64,000 nt of DNA from Pseudisothecium myosuroides (lineage: Eukaryota > Streptophyta > Bryopsida > Hypnales > Lembophyllaceae): the NCBI GenBank assembly GCA_951799445.1, contig OX637296.1, forward strand, positions 3,038,001-3,102,000, read 5' to 3'. Both the position numbers and the translations under genes were made by a program. Positions within the stretch are counted from its first letter, which is position 1. Every line of letters starts with the position of its first letter. Of the stretch, positions 37,340 to 48,512 are shown one piece after another. Below the pieces are notes generated by a model. It made no database searches, was not told the origin of the DNA, and saw only the letters and a program-made list of their open reading frames with translations.

Positions 37340-38050
37340 GACGCAGTGGCAAAAACTGGCGGTTTGAGGGGTGTCCACCTTTCATACCAAATCCATACCT
37401 TAAGTTTGGGTGTTTGTTTGTTTGCTACATTGAGGTCTCCCCAATTGTATGTCCCCCGGTCGCGTGCTTGGTACCGTCAGAAAGCCCTCGGCAAGGAAGG
37501 GTGCACGGGCTTTGTTTCGTGGCATTCGGACCTCTGGTGGGAAAGTTATAGTTTTTTTAGTTATTTTTGGATCTTGAAAATTACTAAATTTTGTATCTTT
37601 CAAACCGTGTGTCAATTTGTCACGTTCTTGGTACTGTTGAAAAGCCCTTGGAGAGGAGAGGTGCACAGGCTTTGTTTTGTGGCGTTTGGACCTACATTAG
37701 AAAAATGATGGATTTTTGAGTTATTTTTTGTTTTAAAATGACTTTCACTTTTGTTTTAGCTGTGGTAACGGTACAGAACACACTAGTCCATACCGTAAGT
37801 GTATTTGTTTTGTTTTGTTTGTTACGATGAGATCTCTCGGACCATGCGTCCCCAAGTCGCGTGCTTGGTACCGTTGGAAAGCCCTCGGCGAGGAGGGGTG
37901 CACAGGCTTGGTTTTGTGACGTTTGGATCCATGGGGTGAAAGTTATTGAATTTCAAAAAAAATTGAGTAAAAAAATTAAAAATTTACTTTTACATTTATT
38001 TTGGATGTGGCAACGGCACAGGGGCACACTACAGTAGTACTCCGTTAAAC
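37340..38050. repeat. Three degenerate tandem copies of a GCC/CAC-containing repeat
   Basis: The sequence 'gcgtgcttggtaccgt..gaaagccctcgg..agga.gggtgcac.ggctt' occurs near 37,460, 37,620 and 37,865, each followed by 'tttgt..tggcgtttggacc'. Further diverged relatives lie at 45,790-45,870 and, inverted, at 41,600-41,680, 47,240-47,300, 47,995-48,050 and 48,160-48,220. Non-coding. Confidence 0.6.
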
Positions 38051-38303
38051 TTACAGTAAGTCAGGCAGGACACAGCCATTGATAGATTTGAAATACCTCC
38101 TAAATCGTGAATATCCATAGACCATCAAATTTGGTACACACGCAAGTGACACAGCAAAGACTCTACTGTAGATTCCCTATCCGACTTCCATGCTCAAATG
38201 TGACCAAAAAGTCAATGTCAAAAAAGTCAATGACTCAAGATACTTCATCATCTTTACAAATATTTAATAATAATCGTCATGTTTTTCGCGAAACGTGATG
38301 TGC

Positions 38304-38790
38304 ACCCCCATCGAGCAATTCACGCGGCCTGGACCCGCCTCATCCCGGCTTCGTCGCTACCCGGACAAAAGCTTGCCCAGCTGCCCTGGGAAGCGCAGCA
38401 TTCAACGCTCTTTCTGCACAGAGATGTCGCAGACTCTCCGCCCTGTTCTGCACACGCGTTTTAGCTTCCCTTATAAAGAGCCTGGATTATATGCAATCCA
38501 AACGATCCCCAGTATTCCAGCAAGTGAACTGATGACAATCACACTTGAATGTTAGCGTAATATATTCTCTTCGTGAACTCTAGTGAGGCCTTGGATCAAT
38601 TCCAAGGAACAAAGCTCTCGTTCGGGTTTGCTTGAATCACAGACAGTGGATTGATTTCCACACATAGGATTTGGAACGCAAACCATTTCAGTAGTAGTTG
38701 CTATGGCTCCCCAGACAGCTGCTGTGAGCCCTGTGAATGCCGCTCTTCCCAGGGGGCAGCCCAATGTGGAGCATGACAAGTAATTTGCAT
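38304..38790 (-). repeat. 487-bp sequence duplicated in inverted orientation at 56,057-56,544
   Basis: Starting at ACCCCCATCGAGCAA and ending at GTAATTTGCAT, this aligns almost base for base with the reverse complement of 56,057-56,544; about ten differences were noticed. Homology stops abruptly at both ends. A frame of about 75 codons (38,552-38,779 minus) is kept in both copies (GCPLGRAAFTGLTAAVWGA) but resembles nothing known. A TATA-like CTTTATAA sits in the middle. It could be a solo LTR or another unnamed mobile unit. Confidence 0.75.
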
Positions 38791-38857
38791 TTTAATTTGC
38801 ATTTTAATTCGCATACCAACAGGCTCCTCGTTATGCACATATTCGGCATGTGCGTAA

Positions 38858-40196
38858 GAGCATCCCCACAGCAGGCTGGGCAAAGAGGGACGGCGAGGGC
38901 CTCCTTGGCGTGTTGACGAGATGTGGCCGGCCTGCGTGCAACTGCTCTGTCCCACAGCAACACGGTGTACAAAGCCCGGCCGGAGAAACAGGCACTGTAA
39001 CCAAGAAATGCAATCTGCCATGTCATGAAAGTTAGTTTTCTTGGGGGTTTTCGACCAGTGAAAGTCAGTTTTATTGCTTTGAAATTATGTAATTACAAAG
39101 TTAATCTTTCAATTTACTAAATCAACGAGTTGTGGAACTACCTCTCAATATTTATGAATCATGTCAATCTTCTTTTGTGATTTCATATGAGAAGAGGAGG
39201 TCATTATATACATTTGAGGTGGTAGGAGGTAGAACAAACAATGTGGGATATGAAATTAGAATGAATAGGAGCTCCACCACTCATAGTTAAGTCAAAAGTA
39301 GGAATTGTGTTAGATGTAGGATTTCAGACCTCATTTAGGCATAGTAGAATATGTTATTTTAAAAAACTTTGAACTAAGAAAAGTTAGAAAATAAAAATAA
39401 TTTTCATCTTCAAAAATCCGATTGAGATTTAAATCCTCCAATCAAAAGTTATGGACAAATTTCAAAGAGAGTGTTTGAAAATGTCAAAAATAATTCTCTT
39501 CCAACCCAACTTTGAAATTTGTCCATAACTATTGATTGGAGACTCAAAATCTCAAACGGATTTTTGGAGATGAAATTTAACTTGATTCACCAACTTTTCT
39601 TAGTTCAAATTTTTTTGGAAAAAGTTATTTTACTATGCCCAAATGAGGTCTGAAATTTTAGTTTTAACACAATTCCTACTTTTGAATTAACTATGAGTGG
39701 TTGAGCTCTTACTACATCTAATTTACTTATGCCACATTGTTTGTTCTACCTCTTATCACCCCATGTGTATATAGAGAGCTTCTCTTCCTACTATGCTCTC
39801 ATCTAAATTGAAAAAGCTTTTCTCTATATTTTTAAGACACAAATAAAGGAAACTTTATTGTGGTTGGAAATGCATTTCTTTTTCAATTTTTTTGACACAT
39901 GTAAATTTAATCTTTACTGAGGTTAAAATTACTTGTGATAATTTAAGGTCGGGTGGGGTCGGTGCCTCAAAGACTGGTGAAAAGGACAATTAATACCTTG
40001 AAGTTGTGTTGAAAAAGGTGGTCAAAATCTTTGGCCGGATCCGCTCAAGCGGCACTGTTTGCCAGTGCCATCCTCAAATTTGAGCGTGGCCGGGCATTAT
40101 TCCGCATTTGGTAGGCCTGCCGTGGGGAAGTAAACCAGTCCGACCCCGCTCCCTGCCCGTTTTCAACGCCCTTGGCGTGTAGCTGTGCGGATGCTC
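38858..40196. mobile_element. PIF/Harbinger-like composite element with a foldback inside
   Basis: The left end GAGCATCCCCACAGC and inverted right end GAGCATCCGCACAGC differ at one base. TAA flanks both sides (38,855-38,857 and 40,197-40,199). The GC-richer ends (to about 39,030 and from about 39,940) surround the AT-rich foldback at 39,187-39,790, which appears to be a later insertion. No transposase frame. Confidence 0.7.
39187..39790. repeat. Foldback element, copy 2
   Basis: Two arms of about 290 bp are inverted copies with roughly 85-90% identity by eye ('ggtagaacaaacaatgtgg' and its inverse, 'actcatagtt' and its inverse, 'tatggacaaatttcaaagag' near the centre). The centre is near 39,488. 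It would fold into one long hairpin if transcribed. Confidence 0.75.
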
Positions 40197-40573
40197 TAAG
40201 GTTCTGTTGTTCTCCACTAGGGGCTGCTTAATTTGTTGTATCTGATCAGTTTCCCTCAATTTTGTTCTCACGACCCATTTCATTTAGTTTCATAACATTC
40301 AGAAGTAGATAGTGGTATTGCCCTCCTCCGCATGGGATGAAATGATGTGGAATATTTCACACTAAATTAGTAGCTAAAGATACATGCATCAAAAACTATT
40401 AGAAAATGAAGTACACTCAACCGGATGCTTGGGCCAAAACAAACAAGGGTTAGTAGCAAAATAAGTAATTTAAAATAAAACTTAAACAAAATAACATTCA
40501 ATCATTGAGACCAAAGATTTTAACATGTGAATTACATCGCTTTTTTTCTAAAGTCACGCATAATTTGTATTAT

Positions 40574-41050
40574 GAATTGAGAAGACAACTCTTTATATAC
40601 ATATGAGGTTGTACGAGGTGAAACAAACAATGTGGGATATGTAAATTTCAGACCTCATTTAGACATAGTAGAATAACTTTTTTTTTTAAACTTTCAACCT
40701 AAAAAAGTTGGTAAATCAAGATAACTTTTACCTCCAAAGATCCGTTTGAGATTTCAATCCTCCAATCAAAATTTATGGACAAATTTTAGAGAGGCGTTGG
40801 AAGGGACATTTTCTTTGACATTCTTAAACATCATTTTTGAATTTTCTTTATAACTTTTGATTGAAGGCTTAAAATGTCAAACAAATTTTTGGAGATGGAA
40901 GTTAGCTTGATTTACCAAAAAAATTTAGTTCATTTTTAAAAAAAAATATTATTTTAATATACTTAAATGAGTTTTGAAATTCTACTCCAAACATAATGTT
41001 TTTATAATGACAATAAGCAGTCAAGCTCTCATCTTCAAATTATCCCATAC
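40574..41050. repeat. Foldback element, copy 3
   Basis: This matches copy 2 ('gagaagacaactctttatatac', 'gtgaaacaaacaatgtgggat'). The centre is near 40,810. The outer right arm is more decayed. Downstream sequence 41,075-41,385 also matches DNA after copy 4 ('tttgttgattt', 'tggaacacac'), so a unit longer than the hairpin is shared. Confidence 0.65.
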
Positions 41051-42481
41051 CCTTTGAGGACTCATGATGGATAATGGATTTCAATATAAAGATGATGTCT
41101 CCATCCTCCATTCCTACAAATGCCAACAATGCAATCTCTTCTTATTACCATCAAAATTTGATTTTGATGGTAGATGTTAAAATTGCATTCGTGCATCATT
41201 CATTGGATTCTTTGGATTTTTGACAAACCATCTTCTTTTACAAGTATTTGTTGATTTCTTGGTTGATTTGTATTTTTGGTCCTAAAATTAGCAAAAAAAA
41301 TGGAACACACCAATTATGTATTACCACTATCCCGATATTGAAGCTTACATTATTGATTTGAGGATGAATTTTGTAGACAAAGATTGTAGAGAGGAAAAGG
41401 TGGCCTCTATAAAGGCTACTAAATGTTATTTTTGTGTTAATTTCATGTTCGTTAAACTTGTCAATTACAAATGAAAAATAGAGCAATTTGAGTCGCATGT
41501 ATGAACGTTGAGATCAACATTTGTCCTAGAGTTTGTTTTAGAGCTTTGAACACTTGGACGTCACATTTTTGTCACTTTCAAACATGCCATCTTTTATTTT
41601 GAAAAAACCCATAACTTTCGCATTACATGTCCAAATACCACAAAATAAAGCCCTTGCACTCCTTTGTGCATCAAGCTTTCTATTTGTATGAAGAATGCAA
41701 CCTCTCACACCGCAACCAAGTCCTTGCACTCCTTAACCTCTAAAGGACCATTGTCCCTTGTAGGGACAAATGGGATTTTGGATAGGCTCCTACATGTTTA
41801 ATTTTTTTCCTAATTTTTTGAAACTTTTTTTGAAGACGAAAAAGTTGATTAGCTTTGTGGAAATATAATTTTTTTTCAATTGGTGCCCGGGAACAAAAGT
41901 TATGCTTAAATAAGTACAAAACAGGGGAAAGGGTGCAGCAAAAAAAAAACTCAAAAATTTGAATTTGAATTTTTTTTTCTCATAGATTATATATTTTTCT
42001 ACATAGGAAGATTTGATTCATTCCACTTGGATATGAGAAAGTTATGGGCATTCTTGTTTTTTGGGCAATTAGAGGATCTTCTTGGATAAATAACTTGTAG
42101 AATTCATTTCTGAATGCAATTTTTATAATTTTTCAAAAAAAGAAGTTCAACATGGTTTATTTTTCTTGCTAGAACAATCTCACCATTGAAATTAGTGCAT
42201 TTTAATTCCATCTTAGAGATATTAAAAGCCAAATTTTTTGTTGATATCAGCAAGATATGAGATTGTTTGCTTGATGTATCAACAAAAATTTGAAATAGAC
42301 CTTAATCTTTATATTTTAAAAAATTGTTAAGTAGAAGTAGGTATGAGATAGGAAAAAAGTCTAAATTTTGAATTTTTTTATCCCTAGACTTTGAATTCAA
42401 TTCTCCACCATAAATATTTAAAGCTCAAAACTTTGTAGTGCAAAAAATTAAAGTAAAGGATGACAGTCAAATAATGTAGTC

Positions 42482-43306
42482 AATGTGCTGAACAAGACGT
42501 GTGGGCTCTAGGGAATCACCTACAAAATCATATATTTAAGAAAGTTATCTAAATATAAAACAACTATTTGCCAAGGAAATAGACAAAACTTATTGAATTT
42601 GTCCTCATGTTATTCTCACATTGTTGACCATGACCGATATACGTAAAAGTACTGACATTCTACATGTTTCCATGTGTTATATAGAAACACATAATTGTTG
42701 CATGCAATTGTATGTTGCAAACTCATTGCTTTAATTCATTCTCTGTCAAATAAATTAGTGACCTTCGTTTCCTAACTCAATGAGAAATAACACATGATTG
42801 ATCCAATTTCTATGAGATTATGAGTTATTTTTGTTTTCCTTGCTCCAGAAACCAATTTGTGGCTCCATGGGACTTAAAGAGTTAAACGGACATTGTGGCA
42901 ATGTAAGTCAGCACGTCCCAAAAGATCATTTAGTGATTTGACTGGGAGCAACAAACCACGACCATCTTTGAGCATACAGAAGAACATAGTTCTGATGCAG
43001 ACTTACTAATGACCAAGTATTAATGATCTGAGTGACAGTGGGAACCAAACTCCGGGAATGAGTGAATATTGATCCATCATACCAAAATGTAATCTATTGC
43101 TCTAGAAGCGATAGTAAGAATGTCTGCAGAGAATCTGGTAGTAAAAGCCTCTTCAAATACAACATAATATACCAAGCCACTTGTAAACTCATAGTTTCTG
43201 ATACCAAAGAATTTCTTAGTATTTCACTGATAACATTCAGGATTTTTCTCCAATCTTTAGAGGTCTATCTCAAGTGACAAGAGACTCCCCATATTTTAAA
43301 ACCTAT
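42482..43306. other. Captured or intervening DNA, nothing recognised
   Basis: Lies inside the Pack-MULE-like element, downstream of the cysteine-synthase stop. It may be the captured gene's 3' flank. No gene-like frame. Confidence 0.35.
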
Positions 43307-43676
43307 CTAAGCATGTGGCGTCATCGCCTCAGCTTCTTCCTGGATGGATTGGAATAGCACTTATGTCAGGTACCATTTTCCAAAGCTGGGAAGAATCACC
43401 TGCACAAGGAACAAACAATTACAGAAGGAACTCATCATTTGGATAAACGTAATTGAATGATCCAGAACAACCTTAGAAATGCCTAGAGTTGCCAATGCAA
43501 ATGAGTAACATACTGCATGACATCAAGTCACCTATTGGTTCTGGACATACTCCAAAAAGTCGAAACAATTGAAGCATCAATGAAGCGGAGAGAAACCTGG
43601 ATGATTTCGTCAAGAATCTCCACATCCAGAATACTGAGAATGAAGCCAGCCCCGATCCCCTGGATCTTGTGCGGTC
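43307..43676 (-). pseudogene. Cysteine synthase (O-acetylserine thiol-lyase) 3' fragment
   Basis: The exon 43,597-43,676, between a TTTTTGTTGGCAG acceptor and a CAG|GTTTCT donor, encodes [12 protein letters not shown]...[12 protein letters not shown], the signature region of plant cysteine synthase. The terminal exon near 43,307-43,388 encodes SFGKWYLT, then an in-frame TAA, then VLFQSIQEEAEAMT and a stop. The family makes cysteine from O-acetylserine and sulfide with pyridoxal phosphate. The N-terminal half with the PLP lysine is missing, so this is a nonfunctional genomic fragment with its intron borders kept. Confidence 0.8.
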
Positions 43677-44072
43677 CTGCCAACAAAAACAGGTTAATTA
43701 TTGACTTCAGGAATGTGAAAGCCTCATTGGCACTTAAGAAACTCATGCCCATCACCACTAATGGCACCTGAATACGCCTGTACATGTAGATGACCTGATC
43801 TAATGGCATACTTTCTACAACACTAAATCTAAGAAACTGCATCGTGAAAAAATCGACGAAAATACTTCCTGCTACATTAAAACTATCGCCATGCATTAAA
43901 AACTGTCGCCATGAACAAATGTAGACAAAAAGAGAGATAACTTGCTAATATGCAGTGTACCTGAAAGAACGCTGCTCTCGGATTGCTCCACACCAATGAT
44001 CTGTAAAATAACGCAGTCAGTAATGTCCACAAAAACACCTGTAGGACAAATATGAAGACATCAAAGATGTTA

Positions 44073-45079
44073 CTAGAAGTACAGAATTTCAAGATGCAAC
44101 CACAAACTCAAAATAATATTCAAGCACATGGCGATTATGTGTTTGGAGGTGGTGCAATAGTTGCAAGTCCGCACATAGCACTTAAGCACTTGCTGAAGGT
44201 CACCTCGCGCATAAAAAAAATCGACCAAGTCATTATAACCCATGCAGATGGTCTCCTTGATCAAATTAGTTTGCTCAGAACAACATGCAAGATTAATCAC
44301 CACACTACAACCTCTTCAATAATTCTTGTATTCTCAACAGCTCCCCCCCTTCGAAAATATCATGAAACCCTAAAAGCTTGTTCGGCCACAGACAAAGACA
44401 GAGAGACAAGAGATCCTCTCCTTGATCAGATTGGTTTGCTCAAAACAACATAATGATTAATCAACACCGTGGAAATAAACACTGCAAATTCTTCCATAAT
44501 TCTTGAATCTCAAACCAAAAAAACAATTCTTGTTCACAATCTCCGACACACTCAAAATTTCAGAAACCCTAAAACCTCACCTCGTTCGACCAATGACTAA
44601 TCACTGCAACCTCCTTAACGATTCTTTCATCTCACACGACAAATTGAACGCCCTGCAACAATTCCTCTCACCCTCGAAATTTTCGAAAATTCCACGAAAC
44701 CCTAAAAGTTCGTTTCGAGAGTGCACCTTGTATCCATTGAGTTCCATTTCGAGCTTCTCCTGGCGCTGTGCGGCACGTCGACCCACCATGTCGATCCACT
44801 CCTGGTCCAAGGCATAAACCGGCCCCGGTCGGTTGTTAATCTTCACCACGCACTCCTTGAACAACATCGTGTTGTCGCCCTTGCAAATCTCGTCCAACTA
44901 CATGCGCAGGGGGTGGCGATGAAATGCACACGCGCGATTTTGGTGTGACCGCTGTACAGGAAGGCATAATTCTCCACGTCGATGTGCTCTGGTGTGGCTA
45001 CGCCCGAAGCGACCGTCACAGAACGGACGTGATTGCTGTTGTCATTGTTGTTCTCCAACCCGTCCATGGCCATCAACAA
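44073..45079 (-). pseudogene. COP9 signalosome subunit 1 (CSN1) 5' fragment
   Basis: From ATG 45,079 (nearby MDGLENNN at 45,067) the frame reads to VENYAFLYSGHTKIARVHFIA, then shifts after a small deletion near 44,900. The next stretch gives DEICKGDNTMLFKECVVKI and ALDQEWIDMVGRRAAQR...ELNGYK, ending at a GTGCAC donor near 44,730. The next exon (about 44,290-44,090) gives NLIKETICMGYNDL and YCTTSKHIIAMCLN. All are recognisable CSN1 segments. The PCI half is missing. Frameshift and truncation make it nonfunctional. It is on the same strand as the cysteine-synthase piece, 400 bp upstream of it. Confidence 0.85.
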
Positions 45080-45224
45080 CCAGCTGTTTGTTTGCTTCCT
45101 TGATTGCTCGTTTGCTTCTCAGGACCGCAAAAAGGTTCGGAAAATTGCTAAAAAAACTTCCGCCTACAGGTGAATCCCACTTCCGCTTGCAAAATCAAAA
45201 TGACGACATACAAATTGCTCAAGG

Positions 45225-45292
45225 CGCTGGAGACACAAACACATGCACACTCGCACTGGAGACACAAACACTCGCACACTCGCACTGGAGAC
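45225..45292. repeat. Short tandem repeat upstream of the CSN1 fragment
   Basis: The unit CTGGAGACACAAACAC plus GCACACTCGCA (about 27-29 bp) occurs two and a half times. It lies in what would have been the CSN1 promoter or 5' leader. Confidence 0.6.
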
Positions 45293-45639
45293 GCGCGCTT
45301 CATTTCATCGCAAACTGCGTTCCCCCCGTTCCCCGCTCTCCCCGTTCCCGTTGGCCCGCGGCGTTCCCCTCATTGGGAGCGTCGGCGTTTCCAACGGGGC
45401 CCATAAAAATTTATTTTTTTCATTTTAAACACAAATATCTTGCAATCTGTGTAGTCAAGAATTCTAAAAGAATTTCCACACATTCTCATACTACAGTAGT
45501 TAGGTGTAAGATCTTACAGTTAGATGTACAAAAAAAATAATTTTCAAATTTTTTACTCTTTGCTATAGAAATGGCAGTTTTGAGTGCTTTTTGGCAGAAA
45601 AAAGGCCTTGGTCCTTTAGGGGTTAAAGCCCTCCCAAAT

Positions 45640-48350
45640 ATTGAATTTCAAAGTTTTTATGAATTTAATAATTAAAAATTATCTTTACTTTTATTTTCGT
45701 TGTAGCAACAAGAGAGGGCACACCTTAGATTAGGTTGTTTATTTTGTTTGGTATTTTGAGATCTAACAAATTGTGAGTCTTCTGGTAGCATTCCTAGTAC
45801 TATTAGAAAGCTCTTTGCAAAGAGGGATGCATAGACTTTGTTTTATGGCGTTTGGACCTATGGTGTGAAATTTCAAAGTTTTTATGAATAAAAAAATTGA
45901 ATTATATTATCTCTTATTTTGAAAAAAAAAACACTTTTACATTGCATGTGGGTGAATGCAAGAAACACCTGTACTATTTTGCATCCCATCCTGTGTGCCA
46001 ATTTGTTTTTTGGCTATAACTTTTGCGTTTTGGCTCCAAATGATTCAAGATTTATAGGTAAGGTACTCATGACTATTATACACCTTGCCTATTTTTTGTA
46101 ATTTTCAAAAATAGTTTATTGTCCAAAAATAGGCCCCAATTTTATGTCACACTTGCCAATTTGGAAGGTTTTAGTACTATTTAGTACCCCCAAAACAAAT
46201 TTCGACTTGAAATTTGGAAGGAATGGTCTTTTAATAGACTTGTAGCTATTTTTTAAAGGAATTCTAAAATAATTAAATGTTAATGGTGTAGAAGTCCACA
46301 AAGTGTGCTTCTTTTTGTTTGCATTTTGTAATATATAAAATACTACCTCCGTCCCAAAATGATCTTCATGTTAGACAAATTATTCCAGATTAAGGTAAAA
46401 CATAACGTTTTAAAAACCATTTTTGCGTTGTAAATAGAATTTGGTGCACTCCTAACATTTTAGAAACTTTGAGTTTCAAATCCCTTTTCAAATTGTAATT
46501 TTGGAATATAGAAAAGTAGTATTTTGGGGATATTTTCAAAGATTATCAGTGGTCAATTAATTGTTGAATGTGAGATTATCATTTTGTAGGCATTTAGTAT
46601 ATGCCCAAACCCATGTGTGACCCTTTGTTCCGCTCCCCAAAGCTTCATTTCCTTCAATTGGAAAATATTCAAAGAGATGCAAAAAATAAGAACAAACAAT
46701 GTTGATTGACCTCATTAATCATTTCATTTGTCTTGTGACTGATGATTGCGTGGATGGAGGGAGAATTACTACTGGAAGTTGTTTTGTTGTTCCCAAATAA
46801 AAATAAAAAGCCAAATTTGACCAATTTAAGATGTCACAAAGTACAACAAGAAGATCATTTTTGGACAAAAATTTAAGGCCAACAGGAAGATCATTTTGGG
46901 ATGGAGGGATTGTTATTTAGAGTTTTTTTGGATGAATGACGATCTCCATAGAATTATTACAAATGGCCAATTTTCATTTTATATATTTATTTTTATTTTC
47001 TATTTTTAAATAATTAAAACATCAATGTATCCATTTTCTTGAGAATTGGCACTTTTCTAGTTCTCCTGCTTAGAAAAATTTTCTATGCATTTCATTTGGT
47101 GGTTACCTTCATCTCAAAGGTGTATACATTAGCTATATTTTTTTGTTTTTTAAAAATCATTTTTCTAATTTTAAAGTACTCCAGAAAAAGATCATGAATA
47201 TTGTAAAAACGCAACAAAATCAATAGGTGTTTTTTGCATTCACCCATGTCCAAACGCCACAAAATAAAGCCCTTGCACTCTTTTGTGCATAGAGCTTTGG
47301 GTGATTGCAAGAGAGACCTGTACTATTTTGTGTCACAATGAGAGTGACACTCTTGTCATTTGCTATAACTTTTGAAGCACAAACTTGATTAGCTTGAAAT
47401 GATCTAGAGCTAAAATTTTTGTGGTCTATTTCCATAGTAAGAAGTCATGTATCTACTAAAGGGAATTTAAAATATTTTATTTTATGTCCTCCTCATGCGT
47501 ATTAATAAGGCTCTTTTGCGCACGCATTTCTAAACATTGAGAATGGTTTTAAGACCATTCTCTTGGTGAAATCTCTTCACCATAAAGTTTTTCTAAATTT
47601 CAAATTTTAATTTTTTTTAAAATTGCTATTCTTATTTTTACAAATTAAAATGTAAAAGTACCTATTTTCCTGAGATTTTGCTAGTTCATGAGACTTTTCT
47701 AGTTCTCCTACTTAGGGATTTTTTACTTCTTACTTCTCAAGGTACCTTCTTCTTAAAGGTGTATACATTAAAAATTGTTTTTACATTTTTTTAAAATTAT
47801 TTTTCTAATTATACATTACTCCCAAAAGAAAAAATGAGTACTGTGGAAGGCAATCTTTCTTGCAATTATTCCTTTCTATTTGTACCAATTTTGTGGCGTT
47901 TTGATCTATGGTGTGAAAGTTATGGATTTTTTTAAACTAAAAAATTAAATTAAATTATCTCTTATTTTGAAAAAAAACATAACTTTTACATTGCATGTCC
48001 AAACGCCACAAAACAAAGGCCTTGCACTCTTTTGTGCATAAAGTTTTCTATTGATGCCAATTTTGTGGCGTTTTGACCTACAATGTGAAAGATATGGATT
48101 TTTTAAATTTAAAATTGAATTATGTTATCATTTATTTTGGAAAAACCATAGTTTTCATATTACATGTCCAAATATAAAAAAACAAAGTCTTTGCACTCCT
48201 TTGTACATAAAGCTTTCTATTCATACCAAGAATGCAACCTCTTACACTATAGTGTGAAAGTTATTGAATTTAAAAGTTTTAATGAAATTAAAAAATTAGA
48301 AAATTAATTTTACTTTTATTTTGGCTATAGCAACCGCATAGGGCACACTG
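45640..48350. repeat. AT-rich dispersed repeats
   Basis: Holds several inverted and direct copies of the 'gtccaaacgccacaaaacaaag.ccttgcactc' repeat (45,790-45,870; 47,240; 47,995; 48,160). The stretch 47,340-47,780 resembles the interiors of 1-717 and 33,240-33,550. A Stowaway-like MITE interrupts it. No genes seen. Confidence 0.5.
46341..46914. mobile_element. Stowaway-like MITE
   Basis: The left end TACTACCTCCGTCCCAAAAT and inverted right end CCCTCCATCCCAAAATGATC match the Stowaway consensus (CTCCCTCCGTCCC...). Homology between the ends covers about 22 bases, to GATCTTC. The left side shows TA. Length about 570 bp, non-coding. Confidence 0.75.
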
Positions 48351-48461
48351 GTCTGTTATTATAATAAGTACTCTCTTTTTTATGTAACTGATTGGTCATG
48401 TTTATGTAACTCATTGCTAAAGGAAACTTGGGAGGAACAATTCCTGCTTTATTTATTTCAG

Positions 48462-48512
48462 GCTAAGTTGGCAGCTGCCGAAGAGAGCATACTTTGCTCC
48501 TTGGATGATAAG
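48462..48512 (+). other. Orphan exon-like segment
   Basis: A 51-base open segment encodes AKLAAAEESILCSLDDK between ATTTATTTCAG and GTAATG, good splice borders. No neighbouring exons were found. It may be a captured or decayed exon, or chance. Confidence 0.3.

Larger units (their letters stand above)
41736..45623. mobile_element. Pack-MULE-like element carrying two host gene fragments
   Basis: The ends read TTAACCTCTAAAGGACCATT (left) and, inverted at the right, TTAACCCCTAAAGGACCAAGG. Flanking element sequence (41,736-42,480 and about 45,412-45,623) aligns in inverse with the empty relative at 59,655-60,590. About 2.93 kb present here is absent there, between positions equivalent to 59,885 and 59,904. 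That insert contains CSN1 and cysteine-synthase fragments with introns. Assignment to Mutator-like elements rests on the TIRs, the roughly 12-bp duplication flanking the relative and the gene-capture habit; no MURA-type frame is present. Confidence 0.65.

Noticed and set aside
38552..39026. Overlapping minus-strand frames as genes
   Set aside because: Several frames are open at once in GC-richer repeat DNA; none shows a known domain or splice structure.
43307..43676. Functional cysteine synthase gene
   Set aside because: The PLP-binding half is absent and the terminal exon has an in-frame TAA.
44073..45079. Functional CSN1 gene
   Set aside because: Only N-terminal segments are present, with a frameshift near 44,900 and no PCI domain.
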